The notes under the pieces are model-generated. The model ran no database searches. It worked only from the letters and a program-made list of their open reading frames with translations, and was not told where the DNA came from. Shown here piece by piece: positions 6,582-17,417 of a stretch of DNA of 36,722 nucleotides. This DNA comes from Candidatus Wolfebacteria bacterium (GTDB lineage: Bacteria > Patescibacteriota > Minisyncoccia > UBA6257 > UBA9933). Within the stretch, counting starts at the first letter, position 1. The number at the start of each line of letters is the position of its first letter. The stretch is from the NCBI GenBank assembly GCA_016214005.1, contig JACRPK010000013.1:1-36722 (forward strand). Reading direction: 5' to 3'. Made by a program: the position numbers and the translations under genes.

Positions 6582-7652
6582 ATGTTTGAATCAATAAAGT
6601 CTTTTTTAGGCGCTGGACCTGTTTTGGGGGTTGATATCGGCACAACAGCCATAAAAATTGTTGAAATCGTTCCAGGGTCTTCAGAAAAAAAACCGGAATT
6701 AAAAAATTATGGCGTTTTAACGACTTACGGCCATTTGGATCGGCCAAACAGCGCCATTCAGGCAAATGCTTTAAAAATCGCCGAAAAAGAAACAGCAGAT
6801 TTATTAAAAAAAATAATTAATGAAGCGAAATTTTCCGCCAAAAACGCCATAGCTTCGATTTCTCCTTTTTCTGTTTTTATTACTTTGCTTGAAATGCCGG
6901 TGATGCCGGAAGCGGATTTGAAAAAAACAATGTCTTTTCAGATCCGCCAGCATATTCCTTTGCCGCTTTCAGAAGTCGCGGTTGAATGGACAAAAGTGGG
7001 GGAACGCGAAAGCGATGAAGGCGTTAAACAGCAAATTCTTTTGATTTCCATTCCCAATGAAATCATTCGGCGCTATCAAAATATTTTTAAGCTGGCGGGA
7101 TTGAATTTAAAATTTTTAGAAGTTGAAAGTTTAAGTTTGGCAAGAGCGTTAGTGGGCAATGATCAGGCCGCGACTTTAATCGCTGATATCGGTGGTCGTT
7201 CAACGAATATAATTATCATTGATCGGGGATTTTTAAAAGCAAATACTACAACCGATTTTGCCGGAGCGTCTTTAACATCGGCTATTGCCAACGGGCTTGG
7301 CATAAATGTTCGCCGCGCCGAAGAACTTAAAAAATCAAAGGGTCTTAAGGCCGGAGCCGGTCAGGAAGAGTTATCCACATTGCCTCTGCCATATCTTGAT
7401 GCTATAATAGGAGAAATTCAGCGGGTTAAAAATAATTTTGAAAGAACGCAGGGCGCGAAAATAGAAAAAATAATTCTTTGCGGCGGCGGCGCGAATTTAA
7501 TAGGAATATCAGAATACGTTGAAAAGCAGATCGGAATTGCCGCAGATTCGGGAAATGCTTTTGCCAATTTGAATTATCCGCCGACAGTTGAAATTTTAGC
7601 AAAAGAATTAGGCTCGGAACTTGCTGTGGCAATCGGATTAGCAATAAAATAA
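6582..7652 (+). CDS. pilM: Type IV pilus assembly ATPase-fold protein PilM
   Basis: PilM is a cytoplasmic actin/FtsA-like protein that binds the PilN N-terminus and links the inner-membrane pilus complex to its motors. The N-terminus has the phosphate-binding VLGVDIGTTAIKIVEI. Later motifs are IADIGGRSTNIIII and ILCGGGANLIGI, all typical of the SHS2/actin-like PilM family. The 356-residue length is normal. It is the first gene of the pil operon. Confidence 0.92.
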   Translation: MFESIKSFLGAGPVLGVDIGTTAIKIVEIVPGSSEKKPELKNYGVLTTYGHLDRPNSAIQANALKIAEKETADLLKKIINEAKFSAKNAIASISPFSVFITLLEMPVMPEADLKKTMSFQIRQHIPLPLSEVAVEWTKVGERESDEGVKQQILLISIPNEIIRRYQNIFKLAGLNLKFLEVESLSLARALVGNDQAATLIADIGGRSTNIIIIDRGFLKANTTTDFAGASLTSAIANGLGINVRRAEELKKSKGLKAGAGQEELSTLPLPYLDAIIGEIQRVKNNFERTQGAKIEKIILCGGGANLIGISEYVEKQIGIAADSGNAFANLNYPPTVEILAKELGSELAVAIGLAIK

Positions 7653-7653
7653 A

Positions 7654-8199
7654 ATGGCAACACAAACACAGGGAACAATGTCTTCAAAAAATTTGGGAAT
7701 TTCAGCGGAATTCCCATGGAGGCTTTTAAGCTTTTCAGCGATTATTTTCGGCTTCGCTCTTTTCATATATTTAGGAATGGTTTTTGGCTATGAGCCGTAT
7801 TTGAATTCGCAGGCAGGCAATTTAAACCAAAAAATTTCCGCTCTTAACCAATCAATTGACGAAAATCAGCAAAAGCAAATAATCGGTTTTTATTCGCAGC
7901 TCGTCAATATTCAAGATCTTTTAAAAACTCACAAGCCGATTTCTTCAATTTTTGATTTAATTGAAAAAAATACTTATCAAAGCGTGAGCTATTCTAATTT
8001 AAGGATGAGTGTGGCTGATAAAGAAATTCGGATTGACGGCTCGGCTCCAGATTACGAAACTTTGATAAAAGAAGTGGCTCTTTGGAATAAAACTCCGGAA
8101 ATCAATCGCGTGGTTTTGGAAAATATAATTTCTCAGGAATCGCCGCTGATTAAAAATAAGGTTGAAGTAAAATTCAGCGCAAGATTAATTTTAAATTAA
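7654..8199 (+). CDS. pilN: PilN-like type IV pilus inner-membrane protein
   Basis: The 181-residue product has a short cytoplasmic N-terminus (about 25 residues), one membrane helix around residues 25-47 (LLSFSAIIFGFALFIYLG), a coiled-coil-like stretch (NQKISALNQSIDENQQKQI) and a small alpha-beta domain. This is PilN architecture, and the place right after pilM supports it. PilN docks PilM and pairs with PilO. The start is 1 nt after the pilM stop. Confidence 0.75.
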   Translation: MATQTQGTMSSKNLGISAEFPWRLLSFSAIIFGFALFIYLGMVFGYEPYLNSQAGNLNQKISALNQSIDENQQKQIIGFYSQLVNIQDLLKTHKPISSIFDLIEKNTYQSVSYSNLRMSVADKEIRIDGSAPDYETLIKEVALWNKTPEINRVVLENIISQESPLIKNKVEVKFSARLILN

Positions 8200-8200
8200 T

Positions 8201-8752
8201 ATGACAGCTTCATCAAAAAGAACATTAAGTATTTTATTGGCATTATCACTTTTTACTGCCGCGATTTTTATTTATGTTTTTTTGATCAAGCCGGTTTATT
8301 CAGATGTTGTTAATTTAAGGACAAAAGTTTCCAATTTAAGCCAGACGCTCAATAATTACACTTTATTAAACAATGATTTTCAGACATTATTTTCCGAATA
8401 TCAAAATTTAGGTGATTTGGAAAATCAGCTTTCAATGGTTTTGCCTAAAAAATTGAGCGCTGATTATGCGATTGCTCAAATAACCGGATTGGCGAAATCA
8501 AGCGGTTTGGATGTTAAAACATTGTCTCTTAAAGAAATGACAATTAAGCCGTCTTCGGTCGGTCTTGCAAAAGGAGTCGGAACATTACGGATAGACAGCC
8601 GCATGGCAGGAAGTTACGACGCTTTTAAGTCGTTTATTAAAAAACTTGAGTCTAATATTATGATTTCCGATATTTCAAATTTTGGAATTATTTTAGGGGC
8701 GGGCGAATTAACTTTTAATTTGTCAATTGACACATATTATCAAACAGAATAA
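8201..8752 (+). CDS. pilO: PilO-like type IV pilus inner-membrane protein
   Basis: One N-terminal membrane helix (residues 9-31) is followed by a coiled coil (LRTKVSNLSQTLNNYTLLNN) and a ferredoxin-like periplasmic-type domain ending in a beta-rich segment. Size and order (pilM-pilN-pilO) match the alignment subcomplex. It starts one base after pilN. Sequence motifs alone are weak for this family, so synteny is the main support. Confidence 0.72.
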   Translation: MTASSKRTLSILLALSLFTAAIFIYVFLIKPVYSDVVNLRTKVSNLSQTLNNYTLLNNDFQTLFSEYQNLGDLENQLSMVLPKKLSADYAIAQITGLAKSSGLDVKTLSLKEMTIKPSSVGLAKGVGTLRIDSRMAGSYDAFKSFIKKLESNIMISDISNFGIILGAGELTFNLSIDTYYQTE

Positions 8753-8764
8753 TCAAACAAAAAT

Positions 8765-9052
8765 ATGGCTATTTTAATAGAACAAGAAAAACAAAAAACA
8801 AATTGGTTCAGCATCATTGTCGCCGGATCGATTATTTTAATATTGGTGATTACCGCTTATTATTTATTTTTTGTTAATCCGGCTTCAATTGAAATAGTTG
8901 TGCCATCGCGCTTAAAACTTTTAAAAGAAACCGGTCAAATTAAACTTATCAATCCGACTGAAATTATTGATAGCGCTGATTTTAAGAGTCTTAAGGTTCA
9001 GGTGGCGCCGATAACGCCGGATTCCGCTTTTAATCCAAATCCGTTCAGATAA
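8765..9052 (+). CDS. Small membrane protein in the pilP position
   Basis: The 95-residue protein has a cytoplasmic lead of about 15 residues, one membrane helix (WFSIIVAGSIILILVITAYY) and an external tail rich in Pro, Ile and Val. It sits where pilP is found in diderm loci, but no lipobox or PilP signature is seen. No secretin gene follows, in line with a cell lacking a classical outer membrane. It may be a lineage-specific part of the PilN/PilO complex. Function unknown. Confidence 0.65.
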   Translation: MAILIEQEKQKTNWFSIIVAGSIILILVITAYYLFFVNPASIEIVVPSRLKLLKETGQIKLINPTEIIDSADFKSLKVQVAPITPDSAFNPNPFR

Positions 9053-9060
9053 ATAAAATT

Positions 9061-10782
9061 ATGGAAAATAAAATTTTACTTCAAGAACTTGTCAAACAAG
9101 GATTAATTAACGATGACCAATCGAGGAAACTTTTAAACGATGCCGCTATTTCAAAAAAAGGAGTTGATGAAATAATTTACGATCGTCGCATCATCGATGA
9201 AGAAAAATTATCTTTGGCAAAAAGTTTAATTTTAGGAGTGCCTTATAAAAAAATAAAACCCGAAGAAATTACTGATGAAACTTTAAAATTTATTTCCGAA
9301 GAAGCGGTTAGAAATTATAAAGTTGTGCCGATCGGAAAAACAGGAGATATGTTGGTTGTTGGAATGGTTAACCCGGATAATAATACTGCTCAAGAAGCTT
9401 TAAAATTTATTGCCAAGCAGCTTCGTTTAAATTTGGGAGTTTATTTAATTTCGCCGTCTGTTTGGGAAATTATTTTAAGAAGATATTCTCCGTATCGCAG
9501 CGAAATTGATTCTGCTGTTAAGGCTTTAAAGATTGATACCCTTAAAAAAACATCTGCTCTGGCTCAGCTTGAAGAAGGTGGAGTTGCCGAAGAAGCGCCG
9601 ATTATTAAAATTGTGGCAACAACTTTAAAGGAAGCGGTTTGGCAAAAAGCCTCTGATATTCATATTGAGCCGCAAAGGGATAAAATGCGCATCAGGTTTA
9701 GAATTAATGGCGAACTTCAGGAAATTTCTTCAATGCCAATTGAGCTTCACCAGCCGATAGTATCGCGAATAAAAGTGCTTTCTAATTTAAAAATTGATGA
9801 AACTCGCGTACCTCAAGACGGGCGTTTTCGCACTTTGCTTTTTGGCCGCGATATTGATTATCGCGTTGCCACTTTCCCGACTCCGGCTGGAGAAAAAGTG
9901 GCTATCAGAGTTTTAGATCCGCAAGTCGGGCTTAAAGGATTAGAACAGCTTGGGCTTGTTGGAAAAAATTTTGAACTTATTAAAGAAGCAACTCAAAAAC
10001 CTTACGGCATGATTTTGATTACCGGTCCGACTGGATCCGGAAAAAGCACGACCCTTTATGCTATTATGCAGGCGATCAACAGCGAAGATATAAATATTGT
10101 GAGTTTAGAAGATCCGGTTGAATATTTCATTGATGGGTTAAATCAATCTCAAGTTAAACCGGAAATTGGTTATGATTTTGCTTCCGGACTTCGCCAAATT
10201 CTTCGTCAGGATCCGGATGTTATTATGGTCGGTGAAATTAGAGACGTTGAAACTGCTGCTTTGGCAGTTCATGCCGCTTTAACCGGCCATATTGTTTTGT
10301 CTACTCTTCACACAAATAACGCCATTGGCGTTGTTCCGCGTTTGGTTGATATGAAAATAGAGCCGTTTTTAATTCCAGCATCGCTTAATTTAATGGTAGC
10401 CCAAAGATTGGTTCCAAAACTTTGCCAATCTTGCAAACAGGCCGAAGATGCTTTACCAGAAATTCAAACGATAGTTAAAAAAGAAATTTCAAAATTTCCT
10501 AAAGAAATCAGCGATAAATTTTCTGTTCCTTATAAAATTTATCATTCAAAAGGTTGCAATGTCTGCAAAAATAAAGGCGTGAGCGGGCGCGTGGCTTTGT
10601 TTGAAATTCTGGAAATGACGCAGGAGCTTAAAGAAATTGTTTCTAAAACTCCTGACGAATTAAAAATTTTAGAAGAAGCCCGCCGCCAAAAAATGATAAG
10701 TCTTCGTCAGGATGGAGTTTTAAAGGCTTTGGAAGGACTTATTTCAATTGAAGAAGTATTGAGAGAAACAACAGAAATGTGA
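9061..10782 (+). CDS. pilB: Type IV pilus extension ATPase PilB/GspE
   Basis: This hexameric ATPase powers pilus polymerisation. The 573 residues comprise an N-terminal MshEN/GspE-N domain, the Walker A GPTGSGKST, an Asp box (EDPVEY), the Walker B-region motif QDPDVIMVGEIRD, a His box (STLHTN), and a four-Cys zinc element (CQSCKQ...CNVCKN) specific to PilB/GspE. The length is typical. Its TGA stop is part of an extended -10 sequence (TGATATAAT) that precedes pilT. Confidence 0.96.
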   Translation: MENKILLQELVKQGLINDDQSRKLLNDAAISKKGVDEIIYDRRIIDEEKLSLAKSLILGVPYKKIKPEEITDETLKFISEEAVRNYKVVPIGKTGDMLVVGMVNPDNNTAQEALKFIAKQLRLNLGVYLISPSVWEIILRRYSPYRSEIDSAVKALKIDTLKKTSALAQLEEGGVAEEAPIIKIVATTLKEAVWQKASDIHIEPQRDKMRIRFRINGELQEISSMPIELHQPIVSRIKVLSNLKIDETRVPQDGRFRTLLFGRDIDYRVATFPTPAGEKVAIRVLDPQVGLKGLEQLGLVGKNFELIKEATQKPYGMILITGPTGSGKSTTLYAIMQAINSEDINIVSLEDPVEYFIDGLNQSQVKPEIGYDFASGLRQILRQDPDVIMVGEIRDVETAALAVHAALTGHIVLSTLHTNNAIGVVPRLVDMKIEPFLIPASLNLMVAQRLVPKLCQSCKQAEDALPEIQTIVKKEISKFPKEISDKFSVPYKIYHSKGCNVCKNKGVSGRVALFEILEMTQELKEIVSKTPDELKILEEARRQKMISLRQDGVLKALEGLISIEEVLRETTEM

Positions 10783-10788
10783 TATAAT
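10780..10788 (+). promoter_or_regulatory. Extended -10 promoter for pilT overlapping the pilB stop
   Basis: TGATATAAT is a perfect extended -10 element (TGn plus TATAAT). Its TGA is the pilB stop codon, and the pilT ATG follows 8 nt after the hexamer. pilT-pilC and later genes could thus be transcribed apart from pilMNOB, as a leaderless mRNA. Confidence 0.6.
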
Positions 10789-10796
10789 TTTAAAAT

Positions 10797-11867
10797 ATGG
10801 ACTACACACAAAAACTTAATGAATTGCTATTGATCGCCGCGCAGCAAAACGCTTCAGATTTGCATTTAGCGGTCGGCAGAAAGCCCACCCTTAGAATTGA
10901 CGGCAATTTATTGCCGCTTGCTAAAGAATCTATTTTAATTTCGGAAACTGCTCATGGTTTGATTTTTGCGCTGATGACTTCAGAACAACAGGAAAAATTC
11001 ATAAAAGAAAAAGAAATTGATTTTGCTTACGCTTTTGAAGATAAGGCGAGATTCAGAATCAATGTTTTTAATCAAAGAGGATATCCGGCAGCCGCGTTGC
11101 GTTTGATTCCTGCGCAAATTAAAACAATAGAAGAATTAAAATTACCGCCGATTCTTCATGATTTTACAAAAATTTCCCAAGGGTTTATTTTGGCGGTCGG
11201 ACCGGCCGGACATGGTAAATCAACAACCTTAGCCGCTATAATTGATGAAATTAATCATAATTATACTGATCATATCATCACTATTGAAGATCCGATTGAA
11301 TATACTTTTGCTCAGGATAAAAGCATAGTTTCCCAAAGAGAAGTTGGTATTGATTCTTTGGATTTTCTTACGGCTTTAAAATCTGTTTTGCGTCAGGATC
11401 CTGATGTTATTATGGTTGGTGAGATGAGGGATGCGGAATCTATCGCTACGGCTTTAAAAGCCGCCGAAACAGGACACTTGGTTTTTTCAACTTTGCACAC
11501 CAACTCCGCTTCACAAACAATTGATAGAATTATTGATAGTTTTCCGGCTGAACAGCAAAATCAAATCGCTTCTCAATTGGCAAGCGTACTCGTTGGCATA
11601 GTTTCCGAGCGCTTGGTTCCGAGAATTGAAGGCGGTCGCGTCCCGGCTTGCGAGATTCTAATGAGTACTCCTGCTGTGAGAAATCTTATTCGCGAAAGAA
11701 AAGCATATCAAATTGACTTAGTAATTGAAACAAGTTCGCAGGAAGGCATGATAACTTTAAATCATTCATTGGTAAATTTGGTAAGAACAGGAGAAATTTC
11801 GCTTGACCAGGCGGAAATGTATTCATTAAATCCGTCAGAATTAAGAATATTATTGGAAAGAAGTTAA
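10797..11867 (+). CDS. pilT: Type IV pilus retraction ATPase PilT
   Basis: PilT depolymerises the pilus and drives twitching or DNA uptake. It has 356 residues, as usual. Features are the N-terminal ASDLHLAVGRKPTLRIDG, the Walker A variant GPAGHGKST (Gly-x-x-Gly-x-Gly-Lys kept), EDPIEY, the Walker B-region RQDPDVIMVGEMRD, and the His box STLHTNSA. The PilB zinc cysteines are absent. Having both PilB and PilT implies a dynamic pilus. Confidence 0.95.
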   Translation: MDYTQKLNELLLIAAQQNASDLHLAVGRKPTLRIDGNLLPLAKESILISETAHGLIFALMTSEQQEKFIKEKEIDFAYAFEDKARFRINVFNQRGYPAAALRLIPAQIKTIEELKLPPILHDFTKISQGFILAVGPAGHGKSTTLAAIIDEINHNYTDHIITIEDPIEYTFAQDKSIVSQREVGIDSLDFLTALKSVLRQDPDVIMVGEMRDAESIATALKAAETGHLVFSTLHTNSASQTIDRIIDSFPAEQQNQIASQLASVLVGIVSERLVPRIEGGRVPACEILMSTPAVRNLIRERKAYQIDLVIETSSQEGMITLNHSLVNLVRTGEISLDQAEMYSLNPSELRILLERS

Positions 11868-13085
11868 ATGAAATACCAATACACAGCCAGAACTAAAGAA
11901 GGAGAATTACAGGTTGGTTCGGTTGAAGCGCCTGATAAAGACGCGGCTATTAATATTTTAACCAGTCATGAACTTTTTGTTTTAAGTATTGAAGGTGAAG
12001 AAGAAAAATCTTGGCTTGAACAAATTGGCCAGATTTTTAAACGAGTTAAAACTTCGGACATAATGTTTTTCACCAGGCAGTTTTCCACTCTTTTGGAATC
12101 AAAAGTTTCAATCGGCGACAGCTTGCGCGGTCTTTATAAACAAACAAAAAATCCGGTTTTAAAAGAAATAATTTTTGAAGTTTCCGCCGATATTGACGCT
12201 GGCTTGTCTCTGTCGCAGGCGTTGGAGCGGCAAAAACAATATTTTTCCGATTTTTACGTTAATATGATAAAGTCGGCGGAAATTACCGGTCGGCTTGAAG
12301 AGTCTATGATTTTTTTGGCGGATTATCTTGAAAAAGAAGGAATGTGGAAATCAAAAATCAGGAACGCTATGACTTATCCGATTTTCGTCATTGTTTTGTT
12401 TTTGGCGGTTGGAGTTATTTTAATGACAGTTGTTTTTCCGAAATTAATTCCGATTTTTACAGAAAGCGGAGTGGAACTTCCTGTTTACACGAAAATAATT
12501 TTCGGCATCGGAACTTTTTTGGCAAATTGGTGGTGGTTTGTTATTATTGTGACAATCGGCTTGATAATATTTTTGATCAATTATTTTAAAACCGCCGAGG
12601 GACAGGCGGTTGCCAGTGAATTATTTATGCGGACGCCGATTTTGGGGAATTTGTTCAGAAGAATTTATGTGGCGCGATTTTCTGAATCATTGGGAGTTCT
12701 TTTGAAAGGCGGCATTCCATTGGCTCAAGCGATTGAAATTACCAGTCAAAATATCGGCAATGTGGTTTATCGCGATGCTTTGGGAATGGCTGCTGAAAGA
12801 GTGAGGGCAGGAGAATCTTTTTCTGCTATTTTATCTCAAAGCGAATATTATTTTCCGGCTTTAGTCGGACAAATGGTGGCGATTGGCGAATCAACCGGCC
12901 GTTTGGATGAAATTCTCGGGCGAATTGCCGTATTTTATACTCGAGAAGTTGATAATGTGTTGAATAATTTGGTAGAATTAATTCAGCCGATGCTAATGGT
13001 CGTTATCGGCATATTCGTCGGACTGCTATTTGCGGCTGTTCTAGTTCCGATATATAATTTAGCGCAAGGATTTAAAAAAATATAA
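11868..13085 (+). CDS. pilC: Type IV pilus inner-membrane platform protein PilC
   Basis: PilC/GspF is the polytopic platform on which PilB and PilT act. The 405 residues have the two repeated GspF domains (FTRQFSTLLESKVSIGDSLR near residue 65 and ARFSESLGVLLKGGIPLAQA near 267), with membrane helices near 170-190, 215-240 and 375-397. The ATG directly abuts the pilT stop. Confidence 0.94.
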   Translation: MKYQYTARTKEGELQVGSVEAPDKDAAINILTSHELFVLSIEGEEEKSWLEQIGQIFKRVKTSDIMFFTRQFSTLLESKVSIGDSLRGLYKQTKNPVLKEIIFEVSADIDAGLSLSQALERQKQYFSDFYVNMIKSAEITGRLEESMIFLADYLEKEGMWKSKIRNAMTYPIFVIVLFLAVGVILMTVVFPKLIPIFTESGVELPVYTKIIFGIGTFLANWWWFVIIVTIGLIIFLINYFKTAEGQAVASELFMRTPILGNLFRRIYVARFSESLGVLLKGGIPLAQAIEITSQNIGNVVYRDALGMAAERVRAGESFSAILSQSEYYFPALVGQMVAIGESTGRLDEILGRIAVFYTREVDNVLNNLVELIQPMLMVVIGIFVGLLFAAVLVPIYNLAQGFKKI

Positions 13086-13089
13086 AAAT

Positions 13090-13554
13090 ATGAAAAAGGG
13101 TTTTACTTTGATTGAAATGCTTATTGTTGTGGCAATTATCGCGATTTTGTCGTCTGTTTTTTTAGTCGGTTTAAGAGGTTTTAGAAGCAGCGCCTATGAT
13201 GCAAGGCGTCTGGCTGATTTGCAAAAAATTCAAAGTTATTTAGAGATTTATTATACAAAATACAGGTGTTATCCATCTTCGCAAACTCCGGGGTGTTCGA
13301 CCGGAGCTGACACAAGCGTTTCTTGGGCAGATTTGGGAACCGCTCTTAATGCTGCTGGCGTTGTCAATAATCTTCCAAACGATCCGATTCCGGGCGGGAC
13401 TTATTCTTATGGAATTTCAGCTGATAGACAAAGTTATGTATTGGGCGCGCCTCTTACTGCCGGACATTCCGCTTATAATGAGCCAACTACAATTGCGGCT
13501 ACCACTTATGGAGTGAGTTGCGCAAAAGATTCTATTTTCTGCATTAAATTTTAA
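13090..13554 (+). CDS. Type IV pilin (prepilin)
   Basis: This is a pilus subunit with a class III signal: MKKG then FTLIEMLIVVAIIAILSSV, cut after Gly4, with Glu5 of the mature form kept. The globular part (154 residues in all) has two Cys pairs (CYPSSQTPGC and CAKDSIFC) likely to form disulfides. It comes straight after pilC and before the prepilin peptidase, so it is the best candidate for the major pilin. Confidence 0.92.
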   Translation: MKKGFTLIEMLIVVAIIAILSSVFLVGLRGFRSSAYDARRLADLQKIQSYLEIYYTKYRCYPSSQTPGCSTGADTSVSWADLGTALNAAGVVNNLPNDPIPGGTYSYGISADRQSYVLGAPLTAGHSAYNEPTTIAATTYGVSCAKDSIFCIKF

Positions 13555-13557
13555 ATT

Positions 13558-14436
13558 ATGTATTTTTTCCTTTTTGTTTTTGGCTTGGCAATAGGCAGTT
13601 TTTTAAATGTCGTTTCAATGCGTTTTAAGCCAAAGCAGGAGATTTTTGATTTTAAATCTTTGAATCTTCTTTGTGGCGGCAGATCGCGCTGTCCGCATTG
13701 TCATAAAATTCTTAAATGGTATGAACTGGCGCCGATATTCAGTTTTTTATTTCAAAAAGGGAAATGTTTGTCTTGCGGGCACAAGTTGTCTTTTCAATAT
13801 TTGATTGTTGAAATTTTAACAGGTTTAATTTTTGTTTTTGTTCCTTTATCTCTTGTTAAATTCTTTCCCTATATTCTATATTCTAAATTCTATATTCTAA
13901 TAGCAATTTTATGGCTTTTAATTTTTACTTTATTTCTTCTTCTTTCAATTATTGATTTTCGTCATTATATTATTCCTGATTTGATTAATTTATCATTGGC
14001 AATTTTGGGAATTATTTTAATATTTTTTGAATCTCAAGATTATTCAATTTTTAATTCATTTATCGGTCATTATGCTTTGCTTTTCGGCTCATTTGGAAAT
14101 ATTTGGGTTGATCATTTTTTTGCCGCTTTTATTAGTATGGCTTTATATGGGATTATTATAATTTTAAGCCGCGGCAAGGGAATGGGTTGGGGAGATTTTA
14201 AACTTATCGCCGCTATCGGACTTATTTTTGGCTGGCCGGATACTTTAATAATAGCGCTTTTAGCTTTTATAATCGGATCATTATTTGTTATCCCGCTTCT
14301 TATAAGGGGAAAGAAAAAAATGAAAGATGCGGTGCCATTCGGACCGTTTATAATAATTGCGGCAGCTGTTGTGTTTTTCTTTGGTTTTCAAATGACTGAC
14401 GCATATTTCAAATTTTTTAATTTATTTGTAAAATAA
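13558..14436 (+). CDS. pilD: Prepilin peptidase / N-methyltransferase PilD
   Basis: This integral-membrane aspartyl protease cuts prepilins and methylates the new N-terminus. Evidence is the N-terminal GSFLNVVSMR motif, the cytoplasmic zinc-binding pairs CPHC and CLSC, and the two catalytic Asp regions DFRHYIIPD and GMGWGDFKLI (GxGD). About eight membrane helices fit its 292 residues. An AT-rich repeat (13868-13905, coding YILYSKFYIL) is inserted in the second membrane segment region. Confidence 0.94.
   Translation: MYFFLFVFGLAIGSFLNVVSMRFKPKQEIFDFKSLNLLCGGRSRCPHCHKILKWYELAPIFSFLFQKGKCLSCGHKLSFQYLIVEILTGLIFVFVPLSLVKFFPYILYSKFYILIAILWLLIFTLFLLLSIIDFRHYIIPDLINLSLAILGIILIFFESQDYSIFNSFIGHYALLFGSFGNIWVDHFFAAFISMALYGIIIILSRGKGMGWGDFKLIAAIGLIFGWPDTLIIALLAFIIGSLFVIPLLIRGKKKMKDAVPFGPFIIIAAAVVFFFGFQMTDAYFKFFNLFVK
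13868..13905 (+). repeat. TATATTCTAAATTC-type repeat within pilD
   Basis: Successive TATATTCTA / AAATTCTA units (three TATATTCTA copies) are read in frame. The same unit lies in lepA (1246-1280) and, on the other strand, in tpiA (379-410 and 501-525). Confidence 0.5.
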
Positions 14437-14440
14437 AATT

Positions 14441-15043
14441 ATGAAAGGCTTCACCGTTATTGAGCTTATTATTACAATCGCCATATCGTCAGTTTTAATG
14501 TCTTTGATGCTCGTTTCAAATTATTCTATTCGCGAACAATATTCGCTGTTTCAAGACCAATACCGCTTATATAGTTTATTCAATGAAGTAAAAAATTTTT
14601 CTTTAGCGGCATATGCAAGAGATCCGAATACTGTTTGTGGCTATGGCATAAGTTTTCAGGCGCCGCGGGATATTATTATTTATAGAGATTTCAAAGATAA
14701 TCAAGCGGATTTGTGTTCTTTTTTTCCTCATAATTTTCAATATTCAGAGCTTAGTTCAATGAAAAATGATGAAATTTTAGATGAAAAAAACAGCCAAATT
14801 ATTGATAAAACAAAACAATCTTACAGCTTTAAATTAAGCGAAACTGCAAATTTTGATTTTGGCGGAAGTGTAAGCAGGATTGATGTTTTATTTGTCGCTC
14901 CAAACCCTTCTATTTTTATTGTAAAAAACGGGAATAACAGCAATATGGTAAATAATATTGCTGTCAGAATAAAAACTACAAGAGGCAACAATAGCATGGG
15001 CATAAGCATTAATAATTTCGGGCAAATTTCAATGATTCAATAA
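14441..15043 (+). CDS. Type IV pseudopilin-like protein (GspH/PulG type)
   Basis: The prepilin start MKG then FTVIELIITIAISSVLMS predicts cleavage after Gly3, with Glu5 present. The 200-residue product lacks the Cys pairs of the upstream pilin and has a longer, Asn/Ser-rich beta-type head. This suggests a minor pilin that primes assembly. It is the last gene of the pil block, 4 nt after pilD. Confidence 0.82.
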   Translation: MKGFTVIELIITIAISSVLMSLMLVSNYSIREQYSLFQDQYRLYSLFNEVKNFSLAAYARDPNTVCGYGISFQAPRDIIIYRDFKDNQADLCSFFPHNFQYSELSSMKNDEILDEKNSQIIDKTKQSYSFKLSETANFDFGGSVSRIDVLFVAPNPSIFIVKNGNNSNMVNNIAVRIKTTRGNNSMGISINNFGQISMIQ

Positions 15044-15083
15044 TAGTTTCAGCGACAAACCGCAACGAAAGTATATTCTATTA

Positions 15084-17198
<2,115 letters not shown>

Positions 17199-17202
17199 AA
17201 AT

Positions 17203-17313
17203 ATGAAAAAAGTTTTTATTATTTTCACTAAAAATGGGTTTAAAACAACAAGAAAAGATAAAAATAAATTTAAAGTACTTTTTGATATTGGAGGAGAAAT
17301 AAATAATTTTTAA
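17203..17313 (+). CDS. Possible 36-residue ORF after ligA
   Basis: A short ORF starts 4 nt after the ligA stop and codes a basic peptide (starts MKKVFIIFTKNGFKTTRKDK). It has no family I recognise and no RBS. It may be a small protein, a gene stub, or chance in AT-rich DNA. The rest of 17199-17358 is AT-rich and shows nothing further. Confidence 0.2.
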   Translation: MKKVFIIFTKNGFKTTRKDKNKFKVLFDIGGEINNF

Positions 17314-17358
17314 AAACCTTAAAACATTTTTTTTGAAGATTTAAAGAGGATTACATAA

Positions 17359-17388
17359 TGACATTTTATGCGACCGCGCAACTTGTCA
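17359..17388. promoter_or_regulatory. 30-bp dyad, copy 1 (candidate operator of the PaaX/Cas2-like gene)
   Basis: The site has the form TGACA-nn-TT-nn-GCG-nn-CGC-nn-AA-nn-TGTCA, a dyad over 30 bp. Its right arm provides TTGTCA (17383-17388), which sits 17 bp from TATCAT (17406-17411). The regulator's ATG follows 6 nt later. A second copy in inverted orientation lies at 18040-18069. The position over the -35 suits autorepression. Confidence 0.65.
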
Positions 17389-17411
17389 TTAATAAATATT
17401 TTTTATATCAT
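17383..17411 (+). promoter_or_regulatory. Promoter of the PaaX/Cas2-like gene
   Basis: TTGTCA - 17 bp - TATCAT, with the chosen start codon 6 nt downstream. The -35 is embedded in the dyad arm. Confidence 0.55.
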
Positions 17412-17417
17412 TATTTT

